Assembly: GCF_009857505.1 (NCBI RefSeq)
Contig: NZ_WWCP01000037.1
Location: forward strand, 1 to 63,822
Reading direction: 5' to 3'
DNA from: Duganella lactea
GTDB taxonomy: Bacteria; Pseudomonadota; Gammaproteobacteria; Burkholderiales; Burkholderiaceae_D
DNA length: 63,822 bases
In this document: piece after piece, positions 18,854 to 28,324 of the stretch
How the letters are laid out: each line of letters starts with the position of its first letter
Position numbering within the stretch: position 1 is the first letter of the stretch
Notes under the pieces: generated by a model
Seen by the model: the letters and a program-made list of their open reading frames with translations, nothing else
The model's database searches: none
What the model was told of the DNA's origin: nothing
Made by a program: the position numbers and the translations under genes

Positions 18854-18953
18854 AATGACAACTGACAGATAGCTACGGCTTAGCCGGGTAATTATAAAGG
18901 CAATTCGGCGGACGGGGCGAATTACCGCAGATTATGCTGTCTGTGAAACCCGT

Positions 18954-21779
18954 TCAGTGATAGATATGCGCGGTGGACGGCAGCTTGTTCTCGGGCGCCT
19001 TCAGCGGCAGATCCAGCGTGAACGTGGTGCCGGTGCGCGCGCTGTGGACGGAAATCAGGCCGCCCATGAGTGAAGTGATAATGTTGTAGCTAATCGACAG
19101 TCCCAGCCCGCTGCCGCCCTGTCCCAGTTTGGTGGTGAAGAAGGGATCGAAGATGCGCGACAGGTGTTCGGGCGCGATGCCGCCGCCGTTGTCGCGGAAG
19201 GTCAGTTGCACCCGGCCGTCCACCGGCGCCTGCGCGCGCAGCCACATGCAGCCGTTGCCCTGGCCGGCGAAGGCGTGCAGCAGGGCGTTGTTGATGAAAT
19301 TGGCGATCACCTGGCCGTAGGGCCCTGGGTAGCTGTCCAGCGACACGGTGTCCGGCACCTCGATCTCGATGCGGTGGCCGGAGGCGCGGATGCGGTTCAT
19401 CATGGTGGCGATCACCTCGTGCGTCACCTGCGACAGATTGAAATCGCGCCGCTGTTCGGTGGTGCGGTCCACCGCCACCTGCTTGAAGCTGTTGACCAGA
19501 TTGGCGGCGCTGGTCAGGCCGCGCATCACCAGTTCGTGCGCCTTGCGGGCGTCGTCCAGATAGTTCGCCAGCGCCGAGCGTTTCAGGCCGGCGCCGTTCA
19601 TCTGCGCTTCCATCTCCTCGGTTTTCTGCGCCAGCGTGCTGGCGATCAGCAGGCTGTTGCCGATCGGCGTATTCAGTTCGTGCGCCACGCCGGCCATCAG
19701 CGCGCCCAGCGCCGCCAGCTTTTCCTGTGACACCAGCTGCGTTTGCGCGTCCTTCAGCTGGCGGTAGGCTTCGGCGTTGTCCAGCGCGATGGCGCCGTAG
19801 GCGCACAGCGTGCGGAAGATCAGGCGTTCGCGTTCGCCGTAGGCGTCGACCTCGATCGACTGCACCGTCATCACGCCCAGCGCGCGTTCGCCCACCAGCA
19901 GCGGCACATACAGCGCGCTGGCCATCAGGTCGGTGCCGGGGGCGAGGAAGATGTCGTCCGGGCCCGCCTCGTCGATGTAAATCTCGGCCCGCTCGCGCAG
20001 GCTGCGGGCGGCGTTGGCGCGCGGGTTGGCGATGTCGATGGTGTTGCCGGCCAGCGGCTGACCGTTCTCCATGCCGAACACGCGGCTGATGGTGTCGCAG
20101 CCCGGATCGCACAGATAGATCGCCAGCGAATCGGCCGGCAGCAGCGCCTGCGCATGGCGGTGCAGCGCCTGGAACACCGCGCCGGCGTCGAGGTGGGTGG
20201 TGATCTCCTGGCCGATGGCCGACAGCCGCTCCAGCAAGGCGGTGGTCTGCTGCAGCAGCTGCACGCGGCGCATTTCGGCGGCGGCCAGCGCGCGGTGGTG
20301 CTTGCCTTCGGCGCGTGCGTTCTCGGTCTGCTGCTGCACCTGCATGGCGATGGCGCGGTTGGTGGCGTCGTGGCTGTGTGTCTTCTGGCGCGCGGCGGCG
20401 GCCAGTTGCGACGAGGCGTAGGCCTGCCGGTAGTCGCCGATGTGCGCGTATTCGCGCGCCAGCGCTTCGTGCAGGTCGGCCGGCAGCGTGTAGCCGTTGA
20501 TATGGCCGGCCACCGACAGGGCCTGATGCAGGAAGTGCAGCGTGGCGTTCGGCTCCGTCATGCAGGCCGGCGCCGGCAACTGGTGGCGCAGATGGATCAG
20601 CGACAGCACGCGCAGCGCCGCCACCTGGTGGTAGTTGTTGGCCTGTTCCCGGGCCAGCGTGGTGGCGCGTTCGGCGGCGTCCTGCGCTTCCTGCGGCCGG
20701 TCGAGAAAGCACAGCGCGTGCGCCTGGCCGCGCCGGGCGATGCTCAGAAAATCGGCGTGGCCCAGCGCGGTGCCGCGCGCCTCCAACTGGCGGAAGGCGT
20801 GCAGCGCGGCGGTGAAGTCGCCCTGGTCCAGCGCCAGGTCGCCGAGATATTGCAGGGCGGTGGCGTAGGCGCGGGCGCCGTGCAACGGCGCCAGTATTTG
20901 CGTGGCTTCGCGCAGCAGTTCGTCGGCGGCGTCCAGGCGCCCGAGGCGGCGCATGGTGTCGGCGGTGTGCATCAGACAGATGCCGATGCTGCGCGGCCAG
21001 CCGGTGGGGCGAGCCAGTTCGAGCGCGCTCTCCATCCACTCCAGCGCCGCGTGGTGGTCGTTGAGCAGCGTGAAATCGAGGCCGATGTTGATGGCGGCGG
21101 TGATCGCCATGCGCATCTGGCCACTCTCCAGCGCCGCCTCGTAGCAGCGCAGATAGTGGCCGGCGGCGGCGCCGAAATCGCTGGCCTGGCTGGCGGCCAG
21201 GCCGTAGTAGTCATAGATCCAGCCGGCGACGGTGGGCAGGGCTTCTTCTTCGCGGCTGAAGCGTTGCGCCCAGCGCCGCTGCGCGCTGGGCAGGTCGTGC
21301 AGCACGCTCCAGCGGGCGTTGACCGCGTCGGCGATGGCGAGGCGCTGTGAATCGCCGGCGGCGCGGGCGGCGGTGGCCATCTGTTCCAGTTCGTTCTCGG
21401 CGCGGGCATGCTCGCCGCTGTCGATGGCGATCCAGGCGCGCAGCCAGTGGGCGTCGGCCTGGCCGAGCGGCAGTCGCAGCGCGGCGAAGCGGGCACCCGC
21501 TTGCTGCGCCTGGGCGTCGGCGTCGGCCAGGTGGCCATCGAGCCAGGTGGCTTCCGCCCGCAGCAGTTGCAGGCGGGCAGCGATGGGTTCACTGTCGGCG
21601 GCGGGAAGTGCGGGCAGCAGCGTGTCGGCTTCAACCGCCAGTCGCAGCGCGCGCGGCGTGTCGCGCTGGCGCAAGTGCCAGGCCAGCGGCAGCAGCGCCG
21701 GCAAACGCGCAGCGCCGTGCTGGGAGGTCAGTGCGGCCTCCCAGTCGGCTAACGCGTCATCAAGCGCAAACAGGTCCAT
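18954..21779 (-). CDS. cytosolic TPR-GAF sensor histidine kinase
   Basis: 941 residues with no transmembrane segment. The first ~450 residues are helical TPR-like repeats (for example ATALQYLGDLALDQGDFTAA). A coiled stretch rich in Gln/Glu/Ala follows, then a GAF domain (about 520-665). Next come a HisKA domain with the phospho-acceptor in MAGVAHELNTPIG (near 700) and an HATPase with FINNALLHAF (N box), DNGGGIAPEHLSRIFDPFF and GGSGLGLSISYNI. It resembles the stand-alone 'ATP-binding protein' kinases with TPR input found in proteobacteria. No response regulator is adjacent; it lies between rsgA and argF. Signal and partner are unknown. All kinase boxes look intact. Confidence 0.85.
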   Translation of the reverse strand: MDLFALDDALADWEAALTSQHGAARLPALLPLAWHLRQRDTPRALRLAVEADTLLPALPAADSEPIAARLQLLRAEATWLDGHLADADAQAQQAGARFAALRLPLGQADAHWLRAWIAIDSGEHARAENELEQMATAARAAGDSQRLAIADAVNARWSVLHDLPSAQRRWAQRFSREEEALPTVAGWIYDYYGLAASQASDFGAAAGHYLRCYEAALESGQMRMAITAAINIGLDFTLLNDHHAALEWMESALELARPTGWPRSIGICLMHTADTMRRLGRLDAADELLREATQILAPLHGARAYATALQYLGDLALDQGDFTAALHAFRQLEARGTALGHADFLSIARRGQAHALCFLDRPQEAQDAAERATTLAREQANNYHQVAALRVLSLIHLRHQLPAPACMTEPNATLHFLHQALSVAGHINGYTLPADLHEALAREYAHIGDYRQAYASSQLAAAARQKTHSHDATNRAIAMQVQQQTENARAEGKHHRALAAAEMRRVQLLQQTTALLERLSAIGQEITTHLDAGAVFQALHRHAQALLPADSLAIYLCDPGCDTISRVFGMENGQPLAGNTIDIANPRANAARSLRERAEIYIDEAGPDDIFLAPGTDLMASALYVPLLVGERALGVMTVQSIEVDAYGERERLIFRTLCAYGAIALDNAEAYRQLKDAQTQLVSQEKLAALGALMAGVAHELNTPIGNSLLIASTLAQKTEEMEAQMNGAGLKRSALANYLDDARKAHELVMRGLTSAANLVNSFKQVAVDRTTEQRRDFNLSQVTHEVIATMMNRIRASGHRIEIEVPDTVSLDSYPGPYGQVIANFINNALLHAFAGQGNGCMWLRAQAPVDGRVQLTFRDNGGGIAPEHLSRIFDPFFTTKLGQGGSGLGLSISYNIITSLMGGLISVHSARTGTTFTLDLPLKAPENKLPSTAHIYH

Positions 21780-21831
21780 CTCGGTTCCTTAGGTACTTGC
21801 CCCAAGGCATTATAGACACAAACTTTTGGTT

Positions 21832-22758
21832 TTAGTACAGGGTTTGTGAAGACTCGTGCAGCAGCTGGCCATACAGCGTGTGGCGCATGCGGGCGATCTT
21901 GCCTTCCTCAACGGCGGCCAGCACCGCGCATTGCGGCTCGATCAGGTGACGGCAGTTGTAGAACTTGCAATGACCCAGATACGGGGCGAATTCGACAAAG
22001 GCGCGCTCCAGCATGCCCTCGCTCAAATGGTAGAGGCCGAATTCCTGGAACCCGGGCGAGTCGATGATGGACGAGTCCGGTCCCAGGTCCGGCAGCGTGT
22101 ACAGCCGGGTGAAGGTGGTGGTGTGTTTGCCGGTGTCGAGCGCGGCCGAAATTTCGCGCACGGCGATGTCGGCTTCCGGCACCAGCAGGTTGATCAGCGA
22201 GGACTTGCCCATGCCGGACTGGCCGATCAGGATCGACGAGTTGCCCGCCAACAGTGGTTGCAAGGTGGCGATCGCGTGCTCGGGGTGGGCGGTGGCCGAC
22301 ACTTCGTGCACCGGGTAGCCGAGATCGCCATACGCGGCGACCCGCTCGCGGGTACGCGGTAACGCGTCCGCCACGTCGGTCTTGTTGAGGATCAGGTGGG
22401 CCTTGATGCCGGCCGCCTCGGCCGCAACCAGTGAGCGCGACACCAGGTCGTCGGTGAAGCCGGGTTCGGTGGCAACCACGATGAACAGCTGCGTCAGGTT
22501 AGCGGCCAGCAGCTTGGACTTGTACTGGTCCGAGCGATACAGCAGCGTCTTGCGCTCTTCGATCTTGTCGATCACGCCCTGGTCGGGCGAGGTCATGCTG
22601 ATGTGGACGACGTCGCCCACCGCCACATTGGTCTTCTTGCCGCGGGTGACGCATTGCAGCTTCTGGCCATCGGCCTCGGCCAGGTAGTGGCGGCCGTGGG
22701 CGGCGATGATGATGGCGCTGCGCTGTTCGGCTTGCGGTTTGCTGTGGGGCTTGCTCAT
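21832..22758 (-). CDS. rsgA: ribosome small-subunit-dependent GTPase A
   Basis: 308 residues from the ATG at 22758 (MSKPHSKPQAEQRS); a longer upstream reading frame overlaps the protease gene and is not typical. The GTPase motifs are circularly permuted as in YjeQ: NKTD (G4), then GQSGMGKSSL (G1), then DSPGFQEFG (G3). An N-terminal OB fold and the C-terminal zinc motif GHCKFYNCRHLIEPQC are present. It matures the 30S subunit in the cytosol. Start overlaps the upstream M48 protease stop by 4 bp. Confidence 0.96.
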   Translation of the reverse strand: MSKPHSKPQAEQRSAIIIAAHGRHYLAEADGQKLQCVTRGKKTNVAVGDVVHISMTSPDQGVIDKIEERKTLLYRSDQYKSKLLAANLTQLFIVVATEPGFTDDLVSRSLVAAEAAGIKAHLILNKTDVADALPRTRERVAAYGDLGYPVHEVSATAHPEHAIATLQPLLAGNSSILIGQSGMGKSSLINLLVPEADIAVREISAALDTGKHTTTFTRLYTLPDLGPDSSIIDSPGFQEFGLYHLSEGMLERAFVEFAPYLGHCKFYNCRHLIEPQCAVLAAVEEGKIARMRHTLYGQLLHESSQTLY

Positions 22759-24026
22759 TGTGCCGCCGCCAGGTTCAGTTGACGGATGCGCACGCTGGCC
22801 GGCGGGTGCGAGTCGTAGAAGGCCGAATGCAGCGGATCGGGCGTCAGCGTCGAGGCGTTGTCTTCGTACATCTTGACCAGCGCCGACACCAGATCGCGGG
22901 CGTCGGTGTGCCGGGCGGCGAAGGCGTCCGCCTCGAATTCGTGCTGGCGCGAACCCAGCGAGGTCAGCGGATTGAGCAGGAAGGTGAACACCGGCAGCGC
23001 CAGCATGAACAGCAGCAGCGCCATGGCGTCGTTGCTTTGGCCCGGCAGCAGCAGCGGGTTGACGCCCAGGCCGTCGTAGAACCACGGCTGCGTCTTCAGG
23101 TAGCCGAGCAGGGCGAGGAAACCCAGCGACATGGCGAACATCATGCCGATGCGCTTGATGATGTGCTTGAGTTTGAAGTGTCCCAGCTCATGCGCCAGCA
23201 CCGCCTCGATTTCCTGCGGCTGCAGGCGCGCCAGCAGCGTATCGAAGAATACGATGCGCTTGTTGGCGCCGAAGCCGGAGAAGTAGGCGTTGCCGTGGGC
23301 GCTGCGCTTGGAGCCATCCATCACGAACAGGCCCTTGGAGGCGAAGCCGACACGCGTCATCAGGCCTTCGATGCGCGACTTCAGCGACTGGTCCTGCAGC
23401 GGCGTGAACTTGTTGAACATGGGCGCGATCACGGTCGGGTACAGCACCATCATCAGCAACTGGAAGCCGCTCCAGACGAACCAGGTGTACAGCCACCACA
23501 GGTCGCCGGTCTGGTGCATCAAGGTCAGCACTACCCACGCCAGCGGCAGGCCGATGACCACGCCCAGCAGCGCGCCCTTGAGCATGTCGCCAAAGAACAG
23601 GCCCTTGCTCATCTTGTTAAAACCAAAACGCTGTTCAAGGCCGAACTGCTTGTAGTAGTCGAACGGCAGGTCGATGACGCCGGAGAGCAGCGCGAACGCC
23701 GCCAGCAGCGCCAGTTGGTAGGTCATGCCCGGGCCGGTGACCTGGAACACCTGCACCGACAGCCATTGCAGGCCGCCGAGCAGCGTGAAACCGACCAGCA
23801 CCAGCGTATTCACCAGCAGCGTCAGCAGGCCGTATTTGGTGCGCGCGACGGTGTAGTCGGCGGCCTTCTGGTGGGCCGCCAACGGTATCTTTTCGGCAAA
23901 TTCCGCCGGCACGGCGCCGCAGTGCGCCAGCACATGGCGAATATGGCGCGAGGCCAGCCAGAAGCGCACCAGCAGCGTCAAAATGATAAAAGAGACGAAC
24001 AAAATCGAAAACGCGAGTGAATACAT
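22755..24026 (-). CDS. M48-family membrane metalloprotease (Ste24-like)
   Basis: 423 residues with several hydrophobic segments (N-terminal, and near 65-125, 150-210, 295-360) and the zinc site HELGHFKLKH (about 281-290), plus the downstream zinc ligand Glu in HEFEADAFA. Members cleave membrane or misfolded proteins at the inner membrane; the eukaryotic relative is CAAX prenyl protease Ste24. The substrate is unknown here. Translationally coupled to rsgA; divergent from orn (56-bp gap). Confidence 0.92.
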   Translation of the reverse strand: MYSLAFSILFVSFIILTLLVRFWLASRHIRHVLAHCGAVPAEFAEKIPLAAHQKAADYTVARTKYGLLTLLVNTLVLVGFTLLGGLQWLSVQVFQVTGPGMTYQLALLAAFALLSGVIDLPFDYYKQFGLEQRFGFNKMSKGLFFGDMLKGALLGVVIGLPLAWVVLTLMHQTGDLWWLYTWFVWSGFQLLMMVLYPTVIAPMFNKFTPLQDQSLKSRIEGLMTRVGFASKGLFVMDGSKRSAHGNAYFSGFGANKRIVFFDTLLARLQPQEIEAVLAHELGHFKLKHIIKRIGMMFAMSLGFLALLGYLKTQPWFYDGLGVNPLLLPGQSNDAMALLLFMLALPVFTFLLNPLTSLGSRQHEFEADAFAARHTDARDLVSALVKMYEDNASTLTPDPLHSAFYDSHPPASVRIRQLNLAAAQ

Positions 24027-24082
24027 TCTGTGCCTGTGAGAAAATGGCAGATTCGGATTAATTTAGCCAAGAAAAGAGAATT

Positions 24083-24670
24083 ATGTCACAAGCTACTGAT
24101 TTGCCAGAAGGCGCAACCGCAGCACCACGCCCGAACGAATTCAACCTGGTGTGGGTGGACATGGAAATGACCGGCCTGGAGCCGGAAACCGACCGCATCA
24201 TCGAAGTGGCCGTGGTGGTCACCGACATGCACCTGAACGTGCTGGCCGAGGCGCCGGTGTTCGCCATCCACCAGTCGGACGAAACCCTGGCCAAGATGGA
24301 CGCCTGGAACACCGGCACCCACGGCCGCTCCGGCCTGACCGAGCGCGTCAAGGCGTCGACCATCACCGAAGCCTATGCCGAGGAGGAGCTGATCAAGTTC
24401 CTGAAGCAATGGGTACCGAAGGGCAAGGCGCCGATGTGCGGCAACACCATCGGCCAGGATCGCCGCTTCATGGTGCGCTACATGCCGAAGCTGGAGGCGT
24501 TCTTCCACTACCGTAATATCGACGTGTCGACGCTGAAGGAACTGGGCAAGCGCTGGAATCCTGCCATGGTCAGCGGCTTCAAAAAAGCCCAGAAGCACAC
24601 CGCGCTGGCCGACATCCTTGAGTCGATCGAAGAACTGAAGTACTACCGCGAGCATTTCATCAAACTGTGA
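24083..24670 (+). CDS. orn: oligoribonuclease
   Basis: 195 residues of the DEDDh exonuclease family: WVDMEMTGLEPETD (first D/E), IEVAVVVTD, then CGNTIGQDRRFM and HTALADILESIEEL with the catalytic His and Asp. It degrades 2-5 nt RNAs and, in c-di-GMP metabolism, the linear product pGpG. It is about 14 residues longer than E. coli Orn at the N-terminus. The ATG at 24083 follows an AAGAGA Shine-Dalgarno. Confidence 0.97.
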   Translation: MSQATDLPEGATAAPRPNEFNLVWVDMEMTGLEPETDRIIEVAVVVTDMHLNVLAEAPVFAIHQSDETLAKMDAWNTGTHGRSGLTERVKASTITEAYAEEELIKFLKQWVPKGKAPMCGNTIGQDRRFMVRYMPKLEAFFHYRNIDVSTLKELGKRWNPAMVSGFKKAQKHTALADILESIEELKYYREHFIKL

Positions 24671-25662
24671 TGACGGCGCGCCTGCCATCGCTGGCGCTGG
24701 GCGCCTTGCTGGCCGCCGGCGCCCACGCCGGCGAGTTCGTGCACAAGGACTGGGCCAGCGCTTGCGACAACACGCGTCATTGCGAGGCGGTCGGCTACCA
24801 GAACATGGCGCAGAGCGAGCCGGTGACGCTGTGGCTGGCGCGTGACGGCGGCGGCAACGCGCCGGTGGTGGGCAAGCTGATGGCCTACGCCGAGGATGCG
24901 GACGACCAGGCGCCGCTGAGCATCCGCGCCGGCGAGGTGCTGATTCAAGGCATCCGGCAGGACATCACGGCCGCGCAGATGGCGCGCCTGCTGCCGGCCT
25001 TGAAGAAGGCGGACACGGCGCAGGTTTCGGATGGCCGGCACACGTGGACCTTGTCGCTGGCCGGCTTGCATGCCGTGCTGCTGAAGATGGACGATGCGCA
25101 GGGGCGCGTCGGCACGCTGACGGCGCTGGTGCGGACCGGCCGTCAGCCGGCCAGCGCGGTGCCGGCCGCCTTGCCGGCGCCGCCGTTGCGCGCCTTGTCG
25201 CTGCCGCCGCAGCGCGACAGCGACAAGGCGCTGCTGCCGGCCATCCTGGGCGTGTTGAAGGACGCCGACTGTGAAGACATCGCCAGCGAGGGCGCTTACG
25301 GCAGCATCCACCGCATCTCCGATAGCCAGTTGCTGGTGGTGCGCCAGTGCTCGCTGGGCGCGTATCAGGGCGCTTATGGTGTCTGGCGCGTCAACGACAA
25401 GCCGCCGTATGCGCCGGTGCGCCTGATGTTGCCGGATGTCGATGGCAAGCCGGAGGACTCGGCGGTCGAAGCCAATTTCGAGGATGGCGTGCTGAGTTCC
25501 TACGCCAAGGGACGCGGCCTGGGCGATTGCGGCAGCTTCAATAGCTGGCTGTGGACCGCCGACGGCTTCAAGCTGCTGGAATCATCCAACGGCCCGCTGT
25601 GCCGGGGCATGCCCGGTGGCGGCTTCATGCTGCGCCAATGGCTGGCGCGCCAGATCAACTAG
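24670..25662 (+). CDS. DUF1176 domain secreted protein
   Basis: About 330 residues. It starts with a signal peptide (MTARLPSLALGALLAAGAHA, cleavage likely before GEF) and then matches the DUF1176 pattern: DWASACDNTRHCEAVGY near the mature N-terminus, and the C-terminal YAKGRGLGDCGSFNSW with paired cysteines. The family is exported and has no known function. The ATG overlaps the orn stop by one base (TGATG); a GTG three bases earlier is also possible. Its end overlaps the end of the convergent cupin gene by 8 bp. Confidence 0.85.
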   Translation: MTARLPSLALGALLAAGAHAGEFVHKDWASACDNTRHCEAVGYQNMAQSEPVTLWLARDGGGNAPVVGKLMAYAEDADDQAPLSIRAGEVLIQGIRQDITAAQMARLLPALKKADTAQVSDGRHTWTLSLAGLHAVLLKMDDAQGRVGTLTALVRTGRQPASAVPAALPAPPLRALSLPPQRDSDKALLPAILGVLKDADCEDIASEGAYGSIHRISDSQLLVVRQCSLGAYQGAYGVWRVNDKPPYAPVRLMLPDVDGKPEDSAVEANFEDGVLSSYAKGRGLGDCGSFNSWLWTADGFKLLESSNGPLCRGMPGGGFMLRQWLARQIN

Positions 25663-26536
25663 GCTCGCGCAAAACGAAGGGCACGCCACGCGCCCAGCGG
25701 TTGGACGACAGCGAGAACGTCAGCGCGTGCACCTGGTGGTACCAGCCGGCCGGCACGTACAGCATGTCGCCCGGCCGCACCAGCACCTCGATCAGCGTGG
25801 CCTGACGCGCCAGCGGGTAGCGCTCGTAGTCGGGCGCCTCCGGATTAAACGGCGAGCCGAACAGCATGGCGCTGGCTTCTTTCACATACAGGAACGCATC
25901 ATGATGCGGCGGCGCGAGGAAGATGCGCTTGCTGCCCCAGATCTGCGCGAAGATGTTGTCGTCGTAGTCGCAATGCAGCGGCGTCAGCGTGCCGGCCGGG
26001 CCGATCCAGAAACGCGCCGGGCCCATCTTGTCGAAATACGTGGGCCAGTGGCACATGCTGTTCAACGCCTTCAGCTCCAGATTGCCGAGGTAGGGCGGCA
26101 AGCCTTCGGTGCGCTCGGCAAGGTCGAGGTATGCGGCCATGCTCATGTCCCGCATCGCGCGGTCGGCGGCGAAGGCGGTGTTGATGTAGTCGCCGACGCG
26201 GGCGCGCACCGGCATGTCGCCGTGGCGCTCGCGCAGCAGGCTCTGCGGCTGCGCGGCCAGCGGCCAGCGGTTGACGACGCCGTCGATCAGGAACGGCAGG
26301 CCTGGCGCGGCGCGTTCGCGGAACTGTGCCGCCGTCAGCGCTTTGACGCGCGGCACCGCGTCGATGGTCGGCAGCGCGCGCGAGGCTTGCTTGATCGCTT
26401 CGCGCATCTCGTGGATGGAACTGACGCCACGGATTTGCGCGTCGCGCTGCGCGCGCGCCTGCTTGTTGGCGGCGGCTTGTTCCGGCGTTTCGGTGGCCAG
26501 CACACGGGGCGGCAGGGCTTTGCTTGTTCTTGACAT
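25655..26536 (-). CDS. cupin-like / JmjC-domain oxygenase-type protein
   Basis: 293 residues. From about residue 75 it follows the Cupin_8 family: GLPFLIDGVVNRWPL, RFWIGPAGTLTPLHCDYDDN (His-X-Asp iron ligands), PGDMLYVPAGWYHQV (distal His ligand). These residues fit Fe(II)/2-oxoglutarate hydroxylases related to factor-inhibiting-HIF, which modify protein side chains or tRNA. The target is unknown. The N-terminal 70 residues are helical and charged and may be an extra domain. It may be co-transcribed into mntH's opposite side only if transcription passes from 26567 on, since mntH (27898-26567) lies 30 bp upstream on the same strand. Confidence 0.8.
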   Translation of the reverse strand: MSRTSKALPPRVLATETPEQAAANKQARAQRDAQIRGVSSIHEMREAIKQASRALPTIDAVPRVKALTAAQFRERAAPGLPFLIDGVVNRWPLAAQPQSLLRERHGDMPVRARVGDYINTAFAADRAMRDMSMAAYLDLAERTEGLPPYLGNLELKALNSMCHWPTYFDKMGPARFWIGPAGTLTPLHCDYDDNIFAQIWGSKRIFLAPPHHDAFLYVKEASAMLFGSPFNPEAPDYERYPLARQATLIEVLVRPGDMLYVPAGWYHQVHALTFSLSSNRWARGVPFVLREPS

Positions 26537-26566
26537 CTTCTACCAGCAATAAAAAAACAGCGCAGT

Positions 26567-27898
26567 CTATTCAAAAAACGCCTGCCACACCAGCCAGGCG
26601 TTGGCGGCGGAGGTCAGGGCGAACAGGAACCAGGCCAGCGCGACGGTCCACCAGGCGTTGGCGAAATTGCCCATGATGCGGCGTTGCGAGGTCAGGCTGA
26701 CCAGCGGGTACATGGCAAACGGCAGCTGCATGCTCAGCACCACCTGGCTGAGCACCAGCAGCTTGCCGACCGAGTGTTCGCCCAACACCAGCACGCCGAT
26801 CATGGCCGGAATCAGCGCCAGGCCGCGCGTCAGCATCCGCCGTTGCCAGCAGGGGATCTTCAGTTTCAGAAAGCCTTCCATGATGACCTGGCCGGCGATG
26901 GTGCCGGTGAAGGTCGAGCTTTGTCCCGATGCCAGCAGGGCCAGGCCGAACAGGATGGCGGCCAGCGCGGTGCCGGCCACCGGTTCCAGCAGCAGGTAGG
27001 CCTGGTCGATGTCGAGCACGACCGGGTTGTCGGGCCGATGGAAGGCGGCCGCCGCCAGCACCAGAATGGCGCCGTTGATCAGCAACGCCAGCAGCAGCGA
27101 GATGATGGTGTCGATGCGCGACAGGCCGATGGCCTCGCGTTTGGCGTGGTCGGTTTTGCTGACCACACGCGTTTGCACCACCGACGAATGCAAATACAGG
27201 TTGTGCGGCATCACCGTCGCGCCGAGGATGCCGATGGCCAGGTACAGCGGCTCGCGCGACGACAGCGCGCTGATCGACGGCACCAGGCCCGCCGCCACCG
27301 CCTGCCAGTCCGGCTTGACGAAAATCAGTTCGGTGAACAGGCAGATCGCCACCGTCAAAATCAGCCCGAGCACGATGGCCTCGACCTGGCGGAAGCCTTT
27401 GCCTTTCAGACCCAGCACGATCAGCGTATCGAGCGCGGTCAGCGCCACGCCGGTCGGCAACGACACGCCCAGCAGCAGCTTGAACGCCAGCGCGCAACCC
27501 AGCACCTCGGCCAGGTCGCAGGCGATAATTGAAATCTCGGCGAAGCCCCACAGCGTTTTGCCGACCGCCGGCGGATATTGTTCGCGGCAATGTACGGCCA
27601 GGTCCTTGCCGGTGACGATGCCCAGCCGCATGCTCAAACACTGCAGCACGATCGCCGCCAGGCTCGACAGCACCACCACAAACAGCAACTGATAGCCGAA
27701 CTGTGAGCCGCCCTGAATGGCGGTCGCCCAATTGCCAGGGTCCATATAACCGACCGACACCAGCAGGCCCGGTCCGGCGAAGCGCAGTACTTTTTTCCAG
27801 AACGGATCGCTTTCCGGCACCGCGACGGTGCCCGCGACTTCGGACGGGCAGAAGGGCGCGGTGGCGGTGGTGGGCAGCTTGAACGAAAACATAGGCAT
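26567..27898 (-). CDS. mntH: Nramp-family divalent metal (Mn2+/Fe2+) transporter
   Basis: 443 residues and about 11 hydrophobic segments. The metal-site signatures of Nramp are present: DPGNWATAIQGGSQFGY in TM1 and MPHNLYLHSSVVQTR in TM6. It imports Mn2+ or other divalent ions with protons at the inner membrane. No MntR or Fur site was recognised upstream. The gene lies 22 bp downstream of a broken esterase frame. A second ATG two codons in is possible. Confidence 0.93.
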   Translation of the reverse strand: MPMFSFKLPTTATAPFCPSEVAGTVAVPESDPFWKKVLRFAGPGLLVSVGYMDPGNWATAIQGGSQFGYQLLFVVVLSSLAAIVLQCLSMRLGIVTGKDLAVHCREQYPPAVGKTLWGFAEISIIACDLAEVLGCALAFKLLLGVSLPTGVALTALDTLIVLGLKGKGFRQVEAIVLGLILTVAICLFTELIFVKPDWQAVAAGLVPSISALSSREPLYLAIGILGATVMPHNLYLHSSVVQTRVVSKTDHAKREAIGLSRIDTIISLLLALLINGAILVLAAAAFHRPDNPVVLDIDQAYLLLEPVAGTALAAILFGLALLASGQSSTFTGTIAGQVIMEGFLKLKIPCWQRRMLTRGLALIPAMIGVLVLGEHSVGKLLVLSQVVLSMQLPFAMYPLVSLTSQRRIMGNFANAWWTVALAWFLFALTSAANAWLVWQAFFE

Positions 27899-27920
27899 CC
27901 TGAAAAATAATGCCCAAATT

Positions 27921-28324
27921 CTACTTTAGAACGCGGCGTGCCGGCTCCGTCATTGCGAAAACAGCCATGCGCGCCATGCCTTTGCGAGCAGCATGCACGA
28001 TCACCTGCTTGGCCGCCGACGCCCCCATCGAGAAACCGGTGATGTGGATGCGTTGGGCGTCGATCGGATAGCGCTGGCGCAGGTCGGCGACCAGCGCGGT
28101 CAGCAAACCATCCACGATGGCGCCGGAACCATGCAGCACCAGTACCAGCGGGTAGCGCTTGCCGGTTGCCACGGTGGCCGGCGGCAGCGGGCGGTAGGGC
28201 AGGGCCTTGCCGCCGGACTGGAAGCGCTCGGCGTGCGGTCGGTCAGTCGTTCGGTTTGCGCGACGGCATGGCCGGCGCTCAGACAGGCCATGCTGAGCAG
28301 CACCGCCGCCGCGCGCGAGATCAT
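27921..28324 (-). pseudogene. frameshifted alpha/beta-hydrolase (esterase) remnant
   Basis: The ATG at 28324 overlaps the stop of the YecA-like gene (ATGA) and starts a clean signal peptide (MISRAAAVLLSMACLSAGHA). After about 29 codons the frame loses sense. A different frame then reads ERFQSGGKALPYRPLPPA and RYPLVLVLHGSGAIVDG, then RRIHITGFSMGASAAK-like sequence (read QRIHITGFSMGASAAKQ) to a stop at 27921. These are the oxyanion and nucleophile (GFSMG) motifs of feruloyl-esterase/LpqC-type hydrolases. The whole is far shorter than such enzymes (about 250-300 residues) and lacks the Asp and His region, so it is both frameshifted and shortened. A sequencing error could explain the shift but not the missing parts. 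Confidence 0.6.

Noticed and set aside
22759..23085. Longer start of rsgA
   Set aside because: The added 109 residues overlap the M48 protease gene in another frame and have no RsgA similarity; the ATG at 22758 overlaps the protease stop.
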